From: JALYXI01 sp963795835
Lineage (GTDB): Bacteria; Acidobacteriota; Terriglobia; Bryobacterales; Bryobacteraceae
NCBI GenBank assembly: GCA_963795835.1
Contig: CAWCJC010000009.1
Span: forward strand, 496,001 to 560,000
Direction: 5' to 3'
Length of the DNA stretch: 64,000 nt
In this document: positions 34,022 through 43,314 of the stretch, piece after piece
Numbering within the stretch: the first letter of the stretch is position 1
How the letters are laid out: every line of letters begins with the position of its first letter
The notes under the pieces: model-generated
Seen by the model: only the letters and a program-made list of their open reading frames with translations
What the model was told of the DNA's origin: nothing
Databases searched by the model: none
Translations under genes and position numbers: made by a program

Positions 34022-34690
34022 TTACCAATGCGCCGCGGCTTCAATCTTCGGGACTGCCGAGCCGGCCCAGGTGAAACGAATCCGCTCACCCTTACGGACG
34101 TGCTGCACCAGCGCCGGGCGGAAACACGCAATGCAGGTCCCGCCCTTATGCCGCACGCTCGGATACAGTACGCCCGGCGATCCCGCCTCTAACAGACGAA
34201 GCGCAAGCCGCTGGGAATCGACGTACGTGCTGGGATCTAACTCTCGCGCGTATTCGGGTTTGTCACGGAGGTCTTCAAAGCTGCCGCTGAAATCGGCCAG
34301 ATAGTCATCGTAAACAACGCTATCTTCAAAGCGCCCGATTTCTGCGTATTCCGTGGCTTTGTGAAAGGCGATCTCTGCCTGCGAAGTCTTCAGGCTGAAG
34401 GCTGCGTACCAGGCACCTCGATCCGGGCCATTGAAACGTGAGCCCAGCGGATGGGCGTGCAGAAAGGCCGCGTTGATCACCCGGTAATTCGGAATCCCGA
34501 ACACCAGTTCTTCCTTGCCGATTCCCGGTAGCAGGCCGTTCTCACCCCAGAGACGCTCGTTGGTGGCATGGTCCAGTTCGAACAAGTCCCGCAGATGCGA
34601 ATCATCCTCGGCGATTCTGGTGAGGACGCTCGCAAAATCCGGATTGTACTTGGCGGGAATTAGCCGATGTGTGTCTTTGCGGCGGAACAC
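34022..34690 (-). CDS. RES-domain toxin
   Basis: 222 residues from GTG 34690, immediately after the antitoxin stop. The RES family motifs are present: 'GSRFNGPDRGAWYAAFSLKT' (Arg and Tyr region), 'AEIAFHKATEY' (Glu), and 'GSPGVLYPSVRHKGGTCIAC' (Ser). RES toxins degrade NAD+ and share an ADP-ribosyltransferase-like active site made of Arg, Glu and Ser. It is the second gene of a RES-Xre operon; the order antitoxin then toxin is the usual one. Confidence 0.9.
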   Translation of the reverse strand: MFRRKDTHRLIPAKYNPDFASVLTRIAEDDSHLRDLFELDHATNERLWGENGLLPGIGKEELVFGIPNYRVINAAFLHAHPLGSRFNGPDRGAWYAAFSLKTSQAEIAFHKATEYAEIGRFEDSVVYDDYLADFSGSFEDLRDKPEYARELDPSTYVDSQRLALRLLEAGSPGVLYPSVRHKGGTCIACFRPALVQHVRKGERIRFTWAGSAVPKIEAAAHW

Positions 34691-35131
34691 TCACATCCCG
34701 CCGCGGCGGGCATCGAGCAATCTCCGGACAATCTGCAGAGCGGGCAATCCGCCGCGCAGAACGTAATCCAGGGGAGTGCGGCCGCCGAAGATCCGGTTCG
34801 TGTTTGGCAGTTGCATCCAGCTATCCGCTAACCTCTCGCCGTAGAGAAGGTTCAGGGCTTTGAAGATGCCGACCAGGTACGAGATTCGGGTAAGTACATC
34901 GGTATCCAGTACCCGCTCCGGTTGCTTCTTCCAGTTGTAGTAGGGCCCGTTCGAAACGCCTCCCAACAGCACGCGCGCATCTTCGTCCCGCACGTTCCAT
35001 ATCTCCATAATCCGGAAGAATCCCTTTAGTGCGGAGGCACTCAACCGGTCCCGCTCCCGCTTCAAGGTGAGATCAATCAGAGGGGAGGAATCGAAGCCGG
35101 TTGCGGGAAAGGTTGGCTGAACCAGGAACAT
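34691..35131 (-). CDS. Xre/MbcA/ParS-type antitoxin of the RES toxin
   Basis: 146 residues. The Xre-like helix-turn-helix part is 'LSASALKGFFRIMEIWNVRD' with 'DARVLLGGVSNGPYYNWKKQ', and the toxin-binding DUF2384 part is 'ALNLLYGERLADSWMQLPNT', 'FGGRTPLDYVLRGGLPALQI' and 'VRRLLDARRGGM'. It binds the RES toxin and should repress the operon. The AGGAG ribosome binding site (5 nt before ATG) is part of a 14-bp palindrome, see the operator entry. Confidence 0.9.
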   Translation of the reverse strand: MFLVQPTFPATGFDSSPLIDLTLKRERDRLSASALKGFFRIMEIWNVRDEDARVLLGGVSNGPYYNWKKQPERVLDTDVLTRISYLVGIFKALNLLYGERLADSWMQLPNTNRIFGGRTPLDYVLRGGLPALQIVRRLLDARRGGM

Positions 35132-35136
35132 ATTAT

Positions 35137-35150
35137 CTCCTGATCAGGAG
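35137..35150. promoter_or_regulatory. Perfect palindrome overlapping the RES-Xre ribosome binding site
   Basis: CTCCTGATCAGGAG is a perfect 14-bp palindrome located 5 bp upstream of the antitoxin start. On the coding strand its right half supplies the AGGAG ribosome binding site. Xre-type antitoxins usually bind such symmetric sites to repress their own operon, so this is the best operator candidate. A hairpin in the mRNA leader would also hide the ribosome binding site. Confidence 0.6.
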
Positions 35151-35161
35151 TATAGCGCGGG

Positions 35162-35890
35162 TTAGAGCTTTATGCTAGCAGCACCCAGAATGTGCTTATT
35201 CTTGCTGTCCTGGACGAAAACGACCGCCTGCAGATTCGCGCGCTTCCAATCCGCGGCAAGCTGCGGATTCACCTGCGCGGAGAATGTGCCATCGTGCGTC
35301 TTGCCGAGGACCGTCAGGCGGCGGACCACCCCGGTATGGTTGAGTTGACGCCCGGAGTTTTCGCCGCTCCGCACGTCGGACCGGAGGTTGTCTTCAGTTA
35401 CGGCAAGCAGAACATCGGCGGCTGCATTGCCGGGCACCTGATCGACATTGACGGTCAATTTCTCGCCGCCTGATAAGGTGACATGAGCTTTGGGCTGCGA
35501 GGCAGCTTCCGCGATAGCTTTCTTCGCGTTTGCACCGTTGCTGCCGACGAATTCCGCTTTGCCGTCGACGACCATCTGCGGTGTGTAGACGCCGTCATTA
35601 TGAAACGAATCGGCGTAGGCGGACTGGCGCTCGCTAAACCCGTGCGTGGAGAACGGATCGCGCCAGCCAAGGCGGTTCCAATAATCGACGTGTTCGGAAA
35701 GCACCAGCACCTGGGCATTCGGGATCGGTTGGGTACGTTCGATATCGGCCAGGAGTTTATCGGCCGAGGGGCAACTGGAGCAACCTTCAGAGGTGAAGAG
35801 TTCGACGATGACGGGAGTGCGCGTTTCGGCCGCGGAGACCGCAAGCGGCAATGCGAGGGCGAAGAAGGAGAGTGCAAATAGTCTGCTCAT
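35162..35890 (-). CDS. DUF1223 secreted thioredoxin-like protein
   Basis: 242 residues. Signal peptide at 1-20 (SRLFALSFFALALPLAVSA). Start of the DUF1223 domain 'PVIVELFTSEGCSSCPSADK' holds the CSSC pair in a thioredoxin-like position, then 'VLVLSEHVDYWNRLGWRDPF', 'YTPQMVVDGKAEFVGSNG', and a C-terminal beta domain to 'VFVQDSKNKHILGAASIKL'. DUF1223 members are predicted exported thiol proteins of unknown substrate. It lies downstream of purF on the same strand, 42 bp away, and may be co-transcribed but has no obvious link to purine synthesis. Confidence 0.87.
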   Translation of the reverse strand: MSRLFALSFFALALPLAVSAAETRTPVIVELFTSEGCSSCPSADKLLADIERTQPIPNAQVLVLSEHVDYWNRLGWRDPFSTHGFSERQSAYADSFHNDGVYTPQMVVDGKAEFVGSNGANAKKAIAEAASQPKAHVTLSGGEKLTVNVDQVPGNAAADVLLAVTEDNLRSDVRSGENSGRQLNHTGVVRRLTVLGKTHDGTFSAQVNPQLAADWKRANLQAVVFVQDSKNKHILGAASIKL

Positions 35891-35932
35891 ATCAGCTTAG
35901 TGGAGAGCCGGGCTGAGATTCTTCTTGGCGCG

Positions 35933-37385
35933 CTAATGAAACGGAACAGCCGTGCTCTTCTTCTGCTGATGATGCGGCTTGGCTTGCCCGGCAAGCTGGG
36001 TTTGAATGTGGACGAAGTCGGTCGGATAATCGCCCGTGTAGCAGGCGTAGCAGAAGTCGCCGCGCTCGTCCTTGATGGCGCGTTGCAGGCCGTTCAAGCG
36101 AGAGATATCCAATGCTGTCGGCTTCGACGAACTTGCGGATTTCTTCGATGCTGTTATTGGCGGCAATCAGTTCATTCTTGGTTGGGGTATCCACTCCGTA
36201 GAAGCAGGGAGAAACCGTCGGCGGGCAGGAGATACGCAGATGGACTTCACTGGCCCCTGCGTTGCGCACCATGCGGACGATCTTGCGCGAGGTGGTGCCG
36301 CGGACCACACTATCGTCCACCAGCACGACGCGTTTGCCTTCCAGCAGATGCCGAATCGGATTGAGCTTCAGCTTGACGCCGAAATCGCGAATGGCCTGCG
36401 AGGGTTCGATAAACGTCCGGCCTACGTAATGGTTACGGATCAGAGCCTGACAAAACGGCAGGCCCGACTCGTGCGAATAGCCAAGCGCCGCGGCCACGCC
36501 GGAATCAGGCACAGGCACCACGATATCGGCATCGGCGGGAGCTTCGCGCGCCAGCAGGCAACCGAGAGCCTCCCGAGATTCCTGAACGGAGCGGCCAAAC
36601 ACGATGGAATCCGGCCGCGAGAAATACACATGCTCGAAAGCGCAGTGCGACAGCGGTTGCTTGGGTGCGTAGCGTTCCCGTGTGACGCCTTCCGGACCCA
36701 CGATGACCATCTCGCCCGGTTCGACATCGTTCAGATACACAGCGTCGATCAAATCGAACGCACAGGTTTCGGAGGCAAAGACGGTGCTGATGCGGCCGCC
36801 CTGCAGTTCCATCTGACCCATGGCGAGCGGACGGAAGCCGTGCGGATCGCGCGCGACGATAATCCGGTCCTGGGCGAGGACGACCAAAGAAAACGCGCCT
36901 TCCAGTTGAAGCAGCGCGTCGCGCAAGGCGCCCGAGAGAGTCCGTTCACTGGAATGCGCGACTAAATGGAGAACAACTTCGGTATCGCTATTCGCCTGGA
37001 AAATCGCGCCGCGGCGTTCCAGGTCACGCCGCAATTCGAGAGCGTTGGTGATGTTGCCATTGTGGGCGACGGCAATGTTCCCTTTGTTGCAGGAAACCGC
37101 GAAAGGCTGCGCATTGAGAAGGGCTGTGTCGCCGGATGTGGAGTACCGTGTGTGGCCGATTGCGAGGTCACCGGGCAAAGTGAGCAGGGCAGCTTTGGTA
37201 AATACGTCCGCGACATGGCCCATGCTCTTGTGGGTGAACAGTTCCCCGGCATTGCTGGTGGAGATGCCGCAACTCTCCTGGCCGCGATGCTGCAGGGCGT
37301 ACAGCGATAAATACGCTACGTTTGCCGCTTCGGGGTTGCCGTAAATGGCGACAACGCCGCACTCCTCACGAAATTTATCGACCAT
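35933..37385 (-). CDS. purF: Amidophosphoribosyltransferase PurF, with a frameshift near the 3' end
   Basis: ATG 37385 gives a short propeptide and the Ntn nucleophile Cys9 in 'VDKFREECGVVAIYGN'. Glutaminase motifs: 'LSLYALQHRGQES', 'AIGHTRYSTSGD', 'AVAHNGNITNA', 'NSDTEVVLHL'. PRPP-binding part: 'KRVVLVDDSVVRGTTSRKIV'; then 'PCFYGVDTPTKNELIAANNS'. Near 36094-36098 the frame is lost after 'DSIGYLSL', but the expected end continues in another frame as 'NGLQRAIKDERGDFCYACYT' and 'GDYPTDF', stopping at 35935. One extra G restores ~483 residues; read unshifted, the protein gets a spurious Arg-rich tail to 35892. Catalyses the first step of purine synthesis. Third gene of purQ-purL-purF. Confidence 0.88.
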
Positions 37386-37399
37386 AAGTTGTGGACTTG

Positions 37400-39592
37400 C
37401 TAAGGCTGGAACGGAAGTTCGAATTGAAGGGTTTCGATTGCACAATCGACAAGAGTAACGGGACCGTTGCTGATTCGTAACTGCCCTTTCATTGTAACTC
37501 CCAAAGCCACAAGTTCTACCCCGTGGTGCGCGGCAATTCGCGCCACAGCATCATGGTGCCCTGTGGAGATCAGAATACGCGACGGAGCCTCGTGAAACAG
37601 CAGAATCTCCGGTTTGTCCTGGGACGTGAGCCGGATCTCCGCGCCCACGGTGACGCAGCTCTCGGCGAGTGTTACGGCGAGACCGCCGTCACTGCAATCG
37701 TGCGCGGATTCGGCCAGGCCGGAGGCGGCGATTTCGCGCATTGCGGCCTGGACGCGCTTCTCATAGGCCATATCGAGAGCCGGCGGAGTACCCCACAGCT
37801 TGCCGATGATGGTCTTTGCGTATTGCGAGCTCCCGAATTCGCGCCAATTTGCGGAACGAACTCCCCCCAGCAACAGAATGTCGCGGCCTTCGTTCTGGAA
37901 GGCAAGCGGAACCGGTTTCGCGGTGGGCAGGATTCCCACGATGCCCAAGACCGGCGTGGGGTAAATGCCTTCGCCCAGCGTTTCATTGTAAAGACTGACA
38001 TTTCCGCCGGTGATGGGCGTTTCGAAGAATTCGCAAGCTTCGGCGATGCCTTCGATGGCTTCGACGAGCTGTGCCATGATCTCCGGACGTTCCGGATTTC
38101 CGAAGTTCAGGTTGTTGGTGGCGGCGACGGGAAGCGCGCCCACGGTGGACAGGTTGCGGCAGCTTTCCGCGACGTTCAGCTTTGCGCCTTCGCGCGGCGA
38201 CAAGAAGCAATAGCGGCCATTGCCATCAAGCGAGATGGCGAGCGAAACGCCGGTTTCTTTGACCCGCACCACGGCGGCATCGGCGGCGCCGGGCGGCACA
38301 AGCGTATTGGTGCGAACGGACCAATCGTACTGCTGCCAGATCTGGCGCTTTGAGCAGAGATCCGGGCTGCGCATCAGCGTCAGCAGATCCTGCTGTACGT
38401 TTTGCGAAACGAACTCCGGGGAATCGAGCGGCGCAGTACGAAGAGGGGTGGTGTGCGGCCGATCGTAGCGCGGTGCTTCCTCGGCTATGGCGTGGTTCGG
38501 GACTTCCGCTTCCACGCGTCCCTGGTGTTTCACGCGCAGCAGGCCATCCCCCGTTACCGTTCCGATGGTGACTGCATCGAGACCCCATTTTCGGAAGACC
38601 TGGAACACTTCTTCTTCGCGGCCGCGTTCCGCCACCAAGAGCATGCGCTCCTGCGATTCAGAAAGCAGCATTTCGTACGCGGTCATGCCGGTTTCACGCT
38701 GCGGAACCCGGTCGAGATCAATCTCAATTCCGACACCGCCCCGGCTTCCCATTTCGCACGACGAGGAAGTGAGCCCAGCCGCGCCCATGTCCTGAATCCC
38801 GACGATTGCGCCGGTTTGCATGGCTTCCAGACATGCTTCCAGAAGCAGTTTTTCCAGGAACGGATCGCCGACCTGAACGTTCGGGCGCTTCTGCTTCGAT
38901 TCTTCGGTGAATTCGGCGGACGCCATGGACGCGCCGTGAATCCCATCGCGGCCAGTTTTCGCGCCGACGTAAATGACCGGGTTGCCGATGCCGGAGGCTT
39001 TGGCGTAGAAGACATCCTGCGCGCGGCAGACACCGAGCGCAAACACGTTCACCAGAGGATTGCCGTTATAACAGTCTTCAAACAGGCACTCGCCCCCGAT
39101 GGTCGGAACGCCGAAGCAGTTGCCGTAATGCGAGATGCCGCTGACCACGCCGTCTAAGATGCGCCGATTCCGCGCGCCGGCCGTGGGGTGATCGAGAGAT
39201 CCGAAGCGGAGAGAATCGAGAACCGCGATGGGTCGCGCGCCCATGGTGAAGATGTCGCGCAAGATACCGCCTACGCCCGTGGCCGCGCCTTGAAACGGTT
39301 CAATATAGCTGGGGTGATTGTGCGATTCGATTTTGAACGCACAGACCCAGCCATGGCCGATATCGATGATGCCGGCATTTTCGCCAGGCCCCTGGACCAC
39401 CAGCTTGCCCTTGGTCGGCAGCTTACGCAGGTGAATGCGGGAACTCTTATAGGAGCAGTGCTCGCTCCACATTACGCTGAAGATACCGAGTTCTGTGTAA
39501 CTGGGATCCCGCCCCAGAAGGCTGACTATTTTCTGGTATTCAGCGCCGGTCAACTGATGCGATGCAATGACTTCCGCGGAAAATGCCGGCAT
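37400..39592 (-). CDS. purL: Phosphoribosylformylglycinamidine synthase subunit PurL
   Basis: 730 residues, the length of the small (PurLQS-type) form. 'LGRDPSYTELGIFSVMWSEH' followed by 'CSYKSSRIHLRKLPT' is the conserved start of the FGAM synthase domain; 'FKIESHNHPSYIEPFQGAAT' and 'GVGGILRDIFTMGARPIAVL' bind ATP/Mg; 'GAKTGRDGIHGASMASAEF' and 'VGDPFLEKLLLEACLEA' follow; the second half repeats the fold ('NNLNFGNPERPEIMAQLVEA'). It uses ammonia delivered by PurQ. Starts one base after the purQ stop. PurS, which bridges the two, is not encoded beside them. Confidence 0.95.
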   Translation of the reverse strand: MPAFSAEVIASHQLTGAEYQKIVSLLGRDPSYTELGIFSVMWSEHCSYKSSRIHLRKLPTKGKLVVQGPGENAGIIDIGHGWVCAFKIESHNHPSYIEPFQGAATGVGGILRDIFTMGARPIAVLDSLRFGSLDHPTAGARNRRILDGVVSGISHYGNCFGVPTIGGECLFEDCYNGNPLVNVFALGVCRAQDVFYAKASGIGNPVIYVGAKTGRDGIHGASMASAEFTEESKQKRPNVQVGDPFLEKLLLEACLEAMQTGAIVGIQDMGAAGLTSSSCEMGSRGGVGIEIDLDRVPQRETGMTAYEMLLSESQERMLLVAERGREEEVFQVFRKWGLDAVTIGTVTGDGLLRVKHQGRVEAEVPNHAIAEEAPRYDRPHTTPLRTAPLDSPEFVSQNVQQDLLTLMRSPDLCSKRQIWQQYDWSVRTNTLVPPGAADAAVVRVKETGVSLAISLDGNGRYCFLSPREGAKLNVAESCRNLSTVGALPVAATNNLNFGNPERPEIMAQLVEAIEGIAEACEFFETPITGGNVSLYNETLGEGIYPTPVLGIVGILPTAKPVPLAFQNEGRDILLLGGVRSANWREFGSSQYAKTIIGKLWGTPPALDMAYEKRVQAAMREIAASGLAESAHDCSDGGLAVTLAESCVTVGAEIRLTSQDKPEILLFHEAPSRILISTGHHDAVARIAAHHGVELVALGVTMKGQLRISNGPVTLVDCAIETLQFELPFQP

Positions 39593-39593
39593 C

Positions 39594-40250
39594 CTAATTT
39601 TGTAAAAACGAACCCAAAATGGCGCGGCCGTCTTCGGAGCCCATCAGCGGATCGCACGCGCGCTCCGGGTGCGGCATCATCCCCATTACGTTGCGGCTTT
39701 CATTCAGGATTCCCGCAATCCCGCGCAGCGAACCGTTGGGGTTGTCCTTGTACCGGAAGGTGACGCGGTCTTCGGCCTCCAAGCGGTCCAGCAGCGGTTC
39801 TTCCGCATAGTAACAACCTTCCCCGTGCGCGATGGGCATGCGGAGCGCGGTGCCGGGCTCAATTGCGGAGGTGAAGGGGCTGTTCTTTGTGGCTGCGATC
39901 AGTTCCACTTCCTTACAGACGTATCGTAAGCCCGTGTTCCGGACCAGAGCGCCGGGGAGCAGACCGGCTTCCGTCAGGATTTGAAAACCGTTGCAGATCC
40001 CCAGAACAAGCCCACCCTGCTGGGCGAACTCTTTGACCGCGTTCAGCACAGGCGAAAATCGCGCGATGGCTCCGCAGCGAAGGTAATCTCCGTAGGAAAA
40101 GCCGCCGGGAAGGATCACGGCATCCACATTTCCAAGGGTCGCAGAATCGTGCCAGATAAATTCGGCTTTGTGGCCTAAATTGCGGTTTACCGCATACCAG
40201 GCATCGTGATCGCAATTACTCCCAGGAAAGACGACGACGCCGACATGCAT
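39594..40250 (-). CDS. purQ: Phosphoribosylformylglycinamidine synthase subunit PurQ
   Basis: 218 residues from ATG 40250 (MHVGVVVFPGSNCDHDAWYA); a longer in-frame start at 40322 overlaps the LuxR gene. Class I glutamine amidotransferase motifs: 'AVILPGGFSYGDYLRCGAIA' (oxyanion-hole Gly-Gly), nucleophile in 'GLVLGICNGFQILTEAGLLP', and 'NVMGMMPHPERACD' with the His-x-Glu pair. It supplies ammonia to PurL. First gene of the purQ-purL-purF run, 13 bp downstream of the LuxR-type regulator on the same strand. Confidence 0.94.
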   Translation of the reverse strand: MHVGVVVFPGSNCDHDAWYAVNRNLGHKAEFIWHDSATLGNVDAVILPGGFSYGDYLRCGAIARFSPVLNAVKEFAQQGGLVLGICNGFQILTEAGLLPGALVRNTGLRYVCKEVELIAATKNSPFTSAIEPGTALRMPIAHGEGCYYAEEPLLDRLEAEDRVTFRYKDNPNGSLRGIAGILNESRNVMGMMPHPERACDPLMGSEDGRAILGSFLQN

Positions 40251-40263
40251 TAAGAATTTTAGT

Positions 40264-40668
40264 TTAGCAATGCGCGGGCGCGGCCTGGGGATCAAGTGAC
40301 AGGATCCGGTTCCGGAATGCATACTGCACCAGGTGCGCTTTGTTGTGGATCTTGAGTTTGCGCATGAGATTCACTTTGTGCGCGTCCACGGTTTTGGCAC
40401 TCAGATACAGCACCGAAGCCACTTGCCGGACGGAAAGCCCTTCCGCCGTGAGCCGCAGCACTTCCATTTCGCGCCGGGTGAGGTTGTCCGGTTGCAGATC
40501 TCGGGGTGCGTACTGTGCTGCGCGGAAAGAGTCGGCGTCCTGGAGAATGTAATCGGCATCGTCCAGCCGCTCCACCAGTTCAACGGCCTCCTGGGCGCTC
40601 AGCAGAGCCTTGGCCCTTTCGGATTCTCCCATCAGCAATACTCTTATGTTGGTCACGTTTCCGTTCAT
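40264..40668 (-). CDS. LuxR/NarL-type helix-turn-helix regulator
   Basis: 134 residues from ATG 40668; a TTG two codons earlier is also in frame. The C-terminal half is a GerE/LuxR DNA-binding domain: 'LTRREMEVLRLTAEGLSVRQ', 'VASVLYLSAKTVDAHKVNLM', 'RKLKIHNKAHLVQYAFRNRI'. The N-terminal ~60 residues ('IRVLLMGESERAKALLSAQE') resemble a shortened receiver with no clear phospho-Asp pocket. It lies 13 bp upstream of purQ on the same strand and may be co-transcribed with the pur genes; regulation of them is not shown. Confidence 0.82.
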   Translation of the reverse strand: MNGNVTNIRVLLMGESERAKALLSAQEAVELVERLDDADYILQDADSFRAAQYAPRDLQPDNLTRREMEVLRLTAEGLSVRQVASVLYLSAKTVDAHKVNLMRKLKIHNKAHLVQYAFRNRILSLDPQAAPAHC

Positions 40669-40720
40669 GCCCAACTATCGGTAGAAGCCCGAAATACCTT
40701 TACTGTGTTCAGATAGAAAT

Positions 40721-41464
40721 TTGCGAAAGATCTATGCCTATGTTGTGATCGCGCCCGCAGTGGTGGTGCTGACGGCCTTGATGGGAACCACGTCCCTGAT
40801 TGCCTCCTACGTTGGCACCAGGGAAAACAGGCTGCATGAAATCGCGCAGTTTTGGGCTCGCGTGCTGCTGCGATTCAGCTCCATCCGCCTGACGACGCAC
40901 GGCCTGGATCAGCTTGAGCCCAACCGCAGTTACGTGTTGGTTTCAAATCACACCAGCTACATGGATACCCCTGTGCTGATGTCAGGCATCCCCTTGCAAT
41001 TCCGGTTTCTTGCCAAGAGCGAACTGTTTGGAGTTCCTTTCATCGGCACACATCTGAGCCGCGCGGGACATTTTCCCGTGGAGCGCGACAATGTGCGCGC
41101 CTCGCTCAAGAGCATGTCGGATGCGGCCAAGTCCATCCACGACCGGCAGGTTTCGGTGCTGGTGTTCCCGGAAGGAGGGCGCTCGCCAAAGTATTTACGG
41201 CCCTTCAAGGACGGAGCAGCTTATATCGCCATCAAAGCCGGAGTGGCGGCGGTTCCCGTGGCTCTGGTGGGAACGCGAGCTGTGCTGCCGATGCATTCCA
41301 CACAGGTCAATCCCGGTCCGGTTGAGATTCGAATCGGGGAACCGATCGAGACGAAAGGCCTAAAACTTGGCGACCGTAACGAACTCAGCGACCAGTTGCG
41401 CCTTGCCATTGCACGGCTTACCGGGGACCGCCTGGAAGAAGACGCGGAACCGGCGGATGCATGA
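40721..41464 (+). CDS. plsC: 1-acyl-sn-glycerol-3-phosphate acyltransferase (PlsC)
   Basis: 247 residues from TTG 40721; a weak AGA/GAAA is the only upstream ribosome-binding hint, so a later start such as GTG 40745 remains possible. An N-terminal membrane helix is 'YVVIAPAVVVLTALMG'. Acyltransferase motifs are 'YVLVSNHTSYMDTPVLM' (NHxxxxD), 'AGHFPVERDNV', 'VLVFPEGGRSPKYLRPFKDG' (EGxRS) and 'AVPVALVGT'. It makes phosphatidic acid at the inner membrane. Overlaps the following acyl-CoA synthetase start by 8 bp, so both acyl-handling genes are coupled. Confidence 0.88.
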   Translation: MRKIYAYVVIAPAVVVLTALMGTTSLIASYVGTRENRLHEIAQFWARVLLRFSSIRLTTHGLDQLEPNRSYVLVSNHTSYMDTPVLMSGIPLQFRFLAKSELFGVPFIGTHLSRAGHFPVERDNVRASLKSMSDAAKSIHDRQVSVLVFPEGGRSPKYLRPFKDGAAYIAIKAGVAAVPVALVGTRAVLPMHSTQVNPGPVEIRIGEPIETKGLKLGDRNELSDQLRLAIARLTGDRLEEDAEPADA

Positions 41465-43314
41465 TAACTTTGCCTTGATGAGTTCCCGCACGGTTTATCA
41501 AGCACTGCGCGATACGGCACAAAAGTACGGGAATCGCGACGCTCTGCTTCAGCCAACCACCGGCGACGCCTCAAAGAAATACCGCATCTGGTCCTGGAAC
41601 CAATATTTAACGTCCGTGGTGGAAATCGCGGCTGGGCTGCGCTCTCTCGGTCTCGGAAAAGGCGACGTCTGTGCGCTGAATTCAGAAACACGCGCGGAAT
41701 TCTACCTCGCCGATATCGGCATCATGACGAATGGCAGCATCGCGGCGGCGCTCTATGCGAACTATCCGGCGGCCGACCTGATCGCCACCATTACCAAGAG
41801 CGGCGCCAAGGCGCTGTTTGTTGAAACACCCAAGATGCTGGCGGCTCTGCGAACCTCGCCAGTGGCGCATTTTATTCTTCTTACCGGTGAAGCGGAAGGT
41901 GCGCTGGACGCTGGAACAATTGCAAGCACGCGGACGCGAGGCGCTGGCTGCCGAGCCCGGTTTGGTGAACCGTTTCGAAACGGAGACGACGCCCGAAGAC
42001 AACGCCATCCTGTATCTCACTTCCGGCGCAACGGGCGAACCGAAGATGGTGATGGTGACGCACGGGTCCGTCGTGCGCAACATCGAAATGGGACAGGCGG
42101 TGCTGCCCGCCGGACCCGACGACATGACGATCGCGTTCCTTCCTTCGGCTCATATTACGCAACGCGTGGTGATGGAACTGTTGCCCATTGAGTTAGGCAC
42201 GCCCGTGACTTTTTCAGAATCGCTGCTTCGGCTGCCGCAGGAGCTGAAGTCAGTGAAACCGACGTTTTTCGTCGCCCCGCCCCGGTTCTGGGAGCGCATT
42301 CACTCCACCATAAAGACGGAAGTTAAGAAGCGGCCGGCCTATGCGCAAAGGATCTTCTTTGCCGCGCTGGGTTTGGGGATCGCGGTGGCGAAGTACAAGC
42401 GCCAGGGTAAGACGCCACCGATGTATCTGCAGCTGCCCTACTCGCTGGCGGAGAAGCTGGTGTTCAATAAGATCCGCGAGCGCTTCGGGGGCAGACTGCG
42501 CGTCGCAATTTCAGGCGGCGCTCCGTTGGGCGCGGAGTTGGCCGAGTTTTACGAGGCGGTCGGGCTGCCGCTGGTGGAAGGTTACGGGCTCACGGAAGGC
42601 GGGGTAGCGGTGTTCAATCCGATCGGGCGTGCGAAGCCCGGCTCCATCGGAAAGCCACTGCCGGGGGTGACCGTCAAAATCGGTGACGATGGCGAGGTGC
42701 TGATCGGCAGCCCATGTTTGTTCTCCCACTATCACGGAGACGCGGAAAGCACGGCGGCCGTGTTGCGCGATGGCTTCCTGTATACCGGCGACGTGGGGCG
42801 CGTGGACGACGAAGGCTATGTCTACATCACGGGCCGTAAGAAAGAGCTGATTGTGTTTTCTAATGGCAAGAAGATTTTTCCTTCGCGCATTGAGGGCTTG
42901 TTCAAGCTGGAGCCGCTAGTGAGCCAGGTGGTGCTGGTGGGCGACCGCCTTCCGCATCTCACCGCTCTCTTCACGGTGAATCCGGCCGTGGCGGCGACTT
43001 TGCCCGGCGTGAGCGAGCATGAGACAAAGGACGGCCCGGGGCTGGCTTCGTCGCCTGAGGTGCAGAAGGACATGCAGCGCATTGTGAACCAGGTGAACCG
43101 GAATGTCGCGGATTTTGAGAAGATCCGCAAGTTTCGGATTCTGCCGCGTGAATTTACGATCGAAGCGGGAGAGATGACGGCGACAATGAAGGTGCGCCGG
43201 AAGCAGGTGCTGCAGAATTTCGCGGCGGGAAGTGGACGCTCTTTACGCGGGGAAGAACGCGGAGGCGGAGTAGGCTTCTTTCCTCGCGGGAAGAGTTTCA
43301 TTGCCGCGGTTTGA
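41457..43314 (+). CDS. Long-chain acyl-CoA synthetase (FAA1/FadD15 type), frameshifted
   Basis: Starts at ATG 41457 ('MHDNFALMSSRTVYQALRDT'; ATG 41478 is an alternative). The first frame runs through 'YLADIGIMTNGSIAAALYAN' to 'HFILLTGEAEGAL', then the match moves to another frame at about 41903-41908 and goes on with 'TLEQLQARGREALAAEPGLV'. One extra G explains it and gives about 618 residues, normal for the family. AMP-binding motif 'AILYLTSGATGEPKMVMVTH' (P-loop-like), 'LRVAISGGAPLGAELAEFYE', 'GLPLVEGYGLTEGG', 'GFLYTGDVGRVDDEGYVYIT' and 'GRKKELIVFSNGKKIFPSRI' are intact. It activates fatty acids for beta-oxidation or lipid synthesis and sits next to etfAB on the opposite strand, overlapping etfA by 17 bp. 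Confidence 0.85.
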
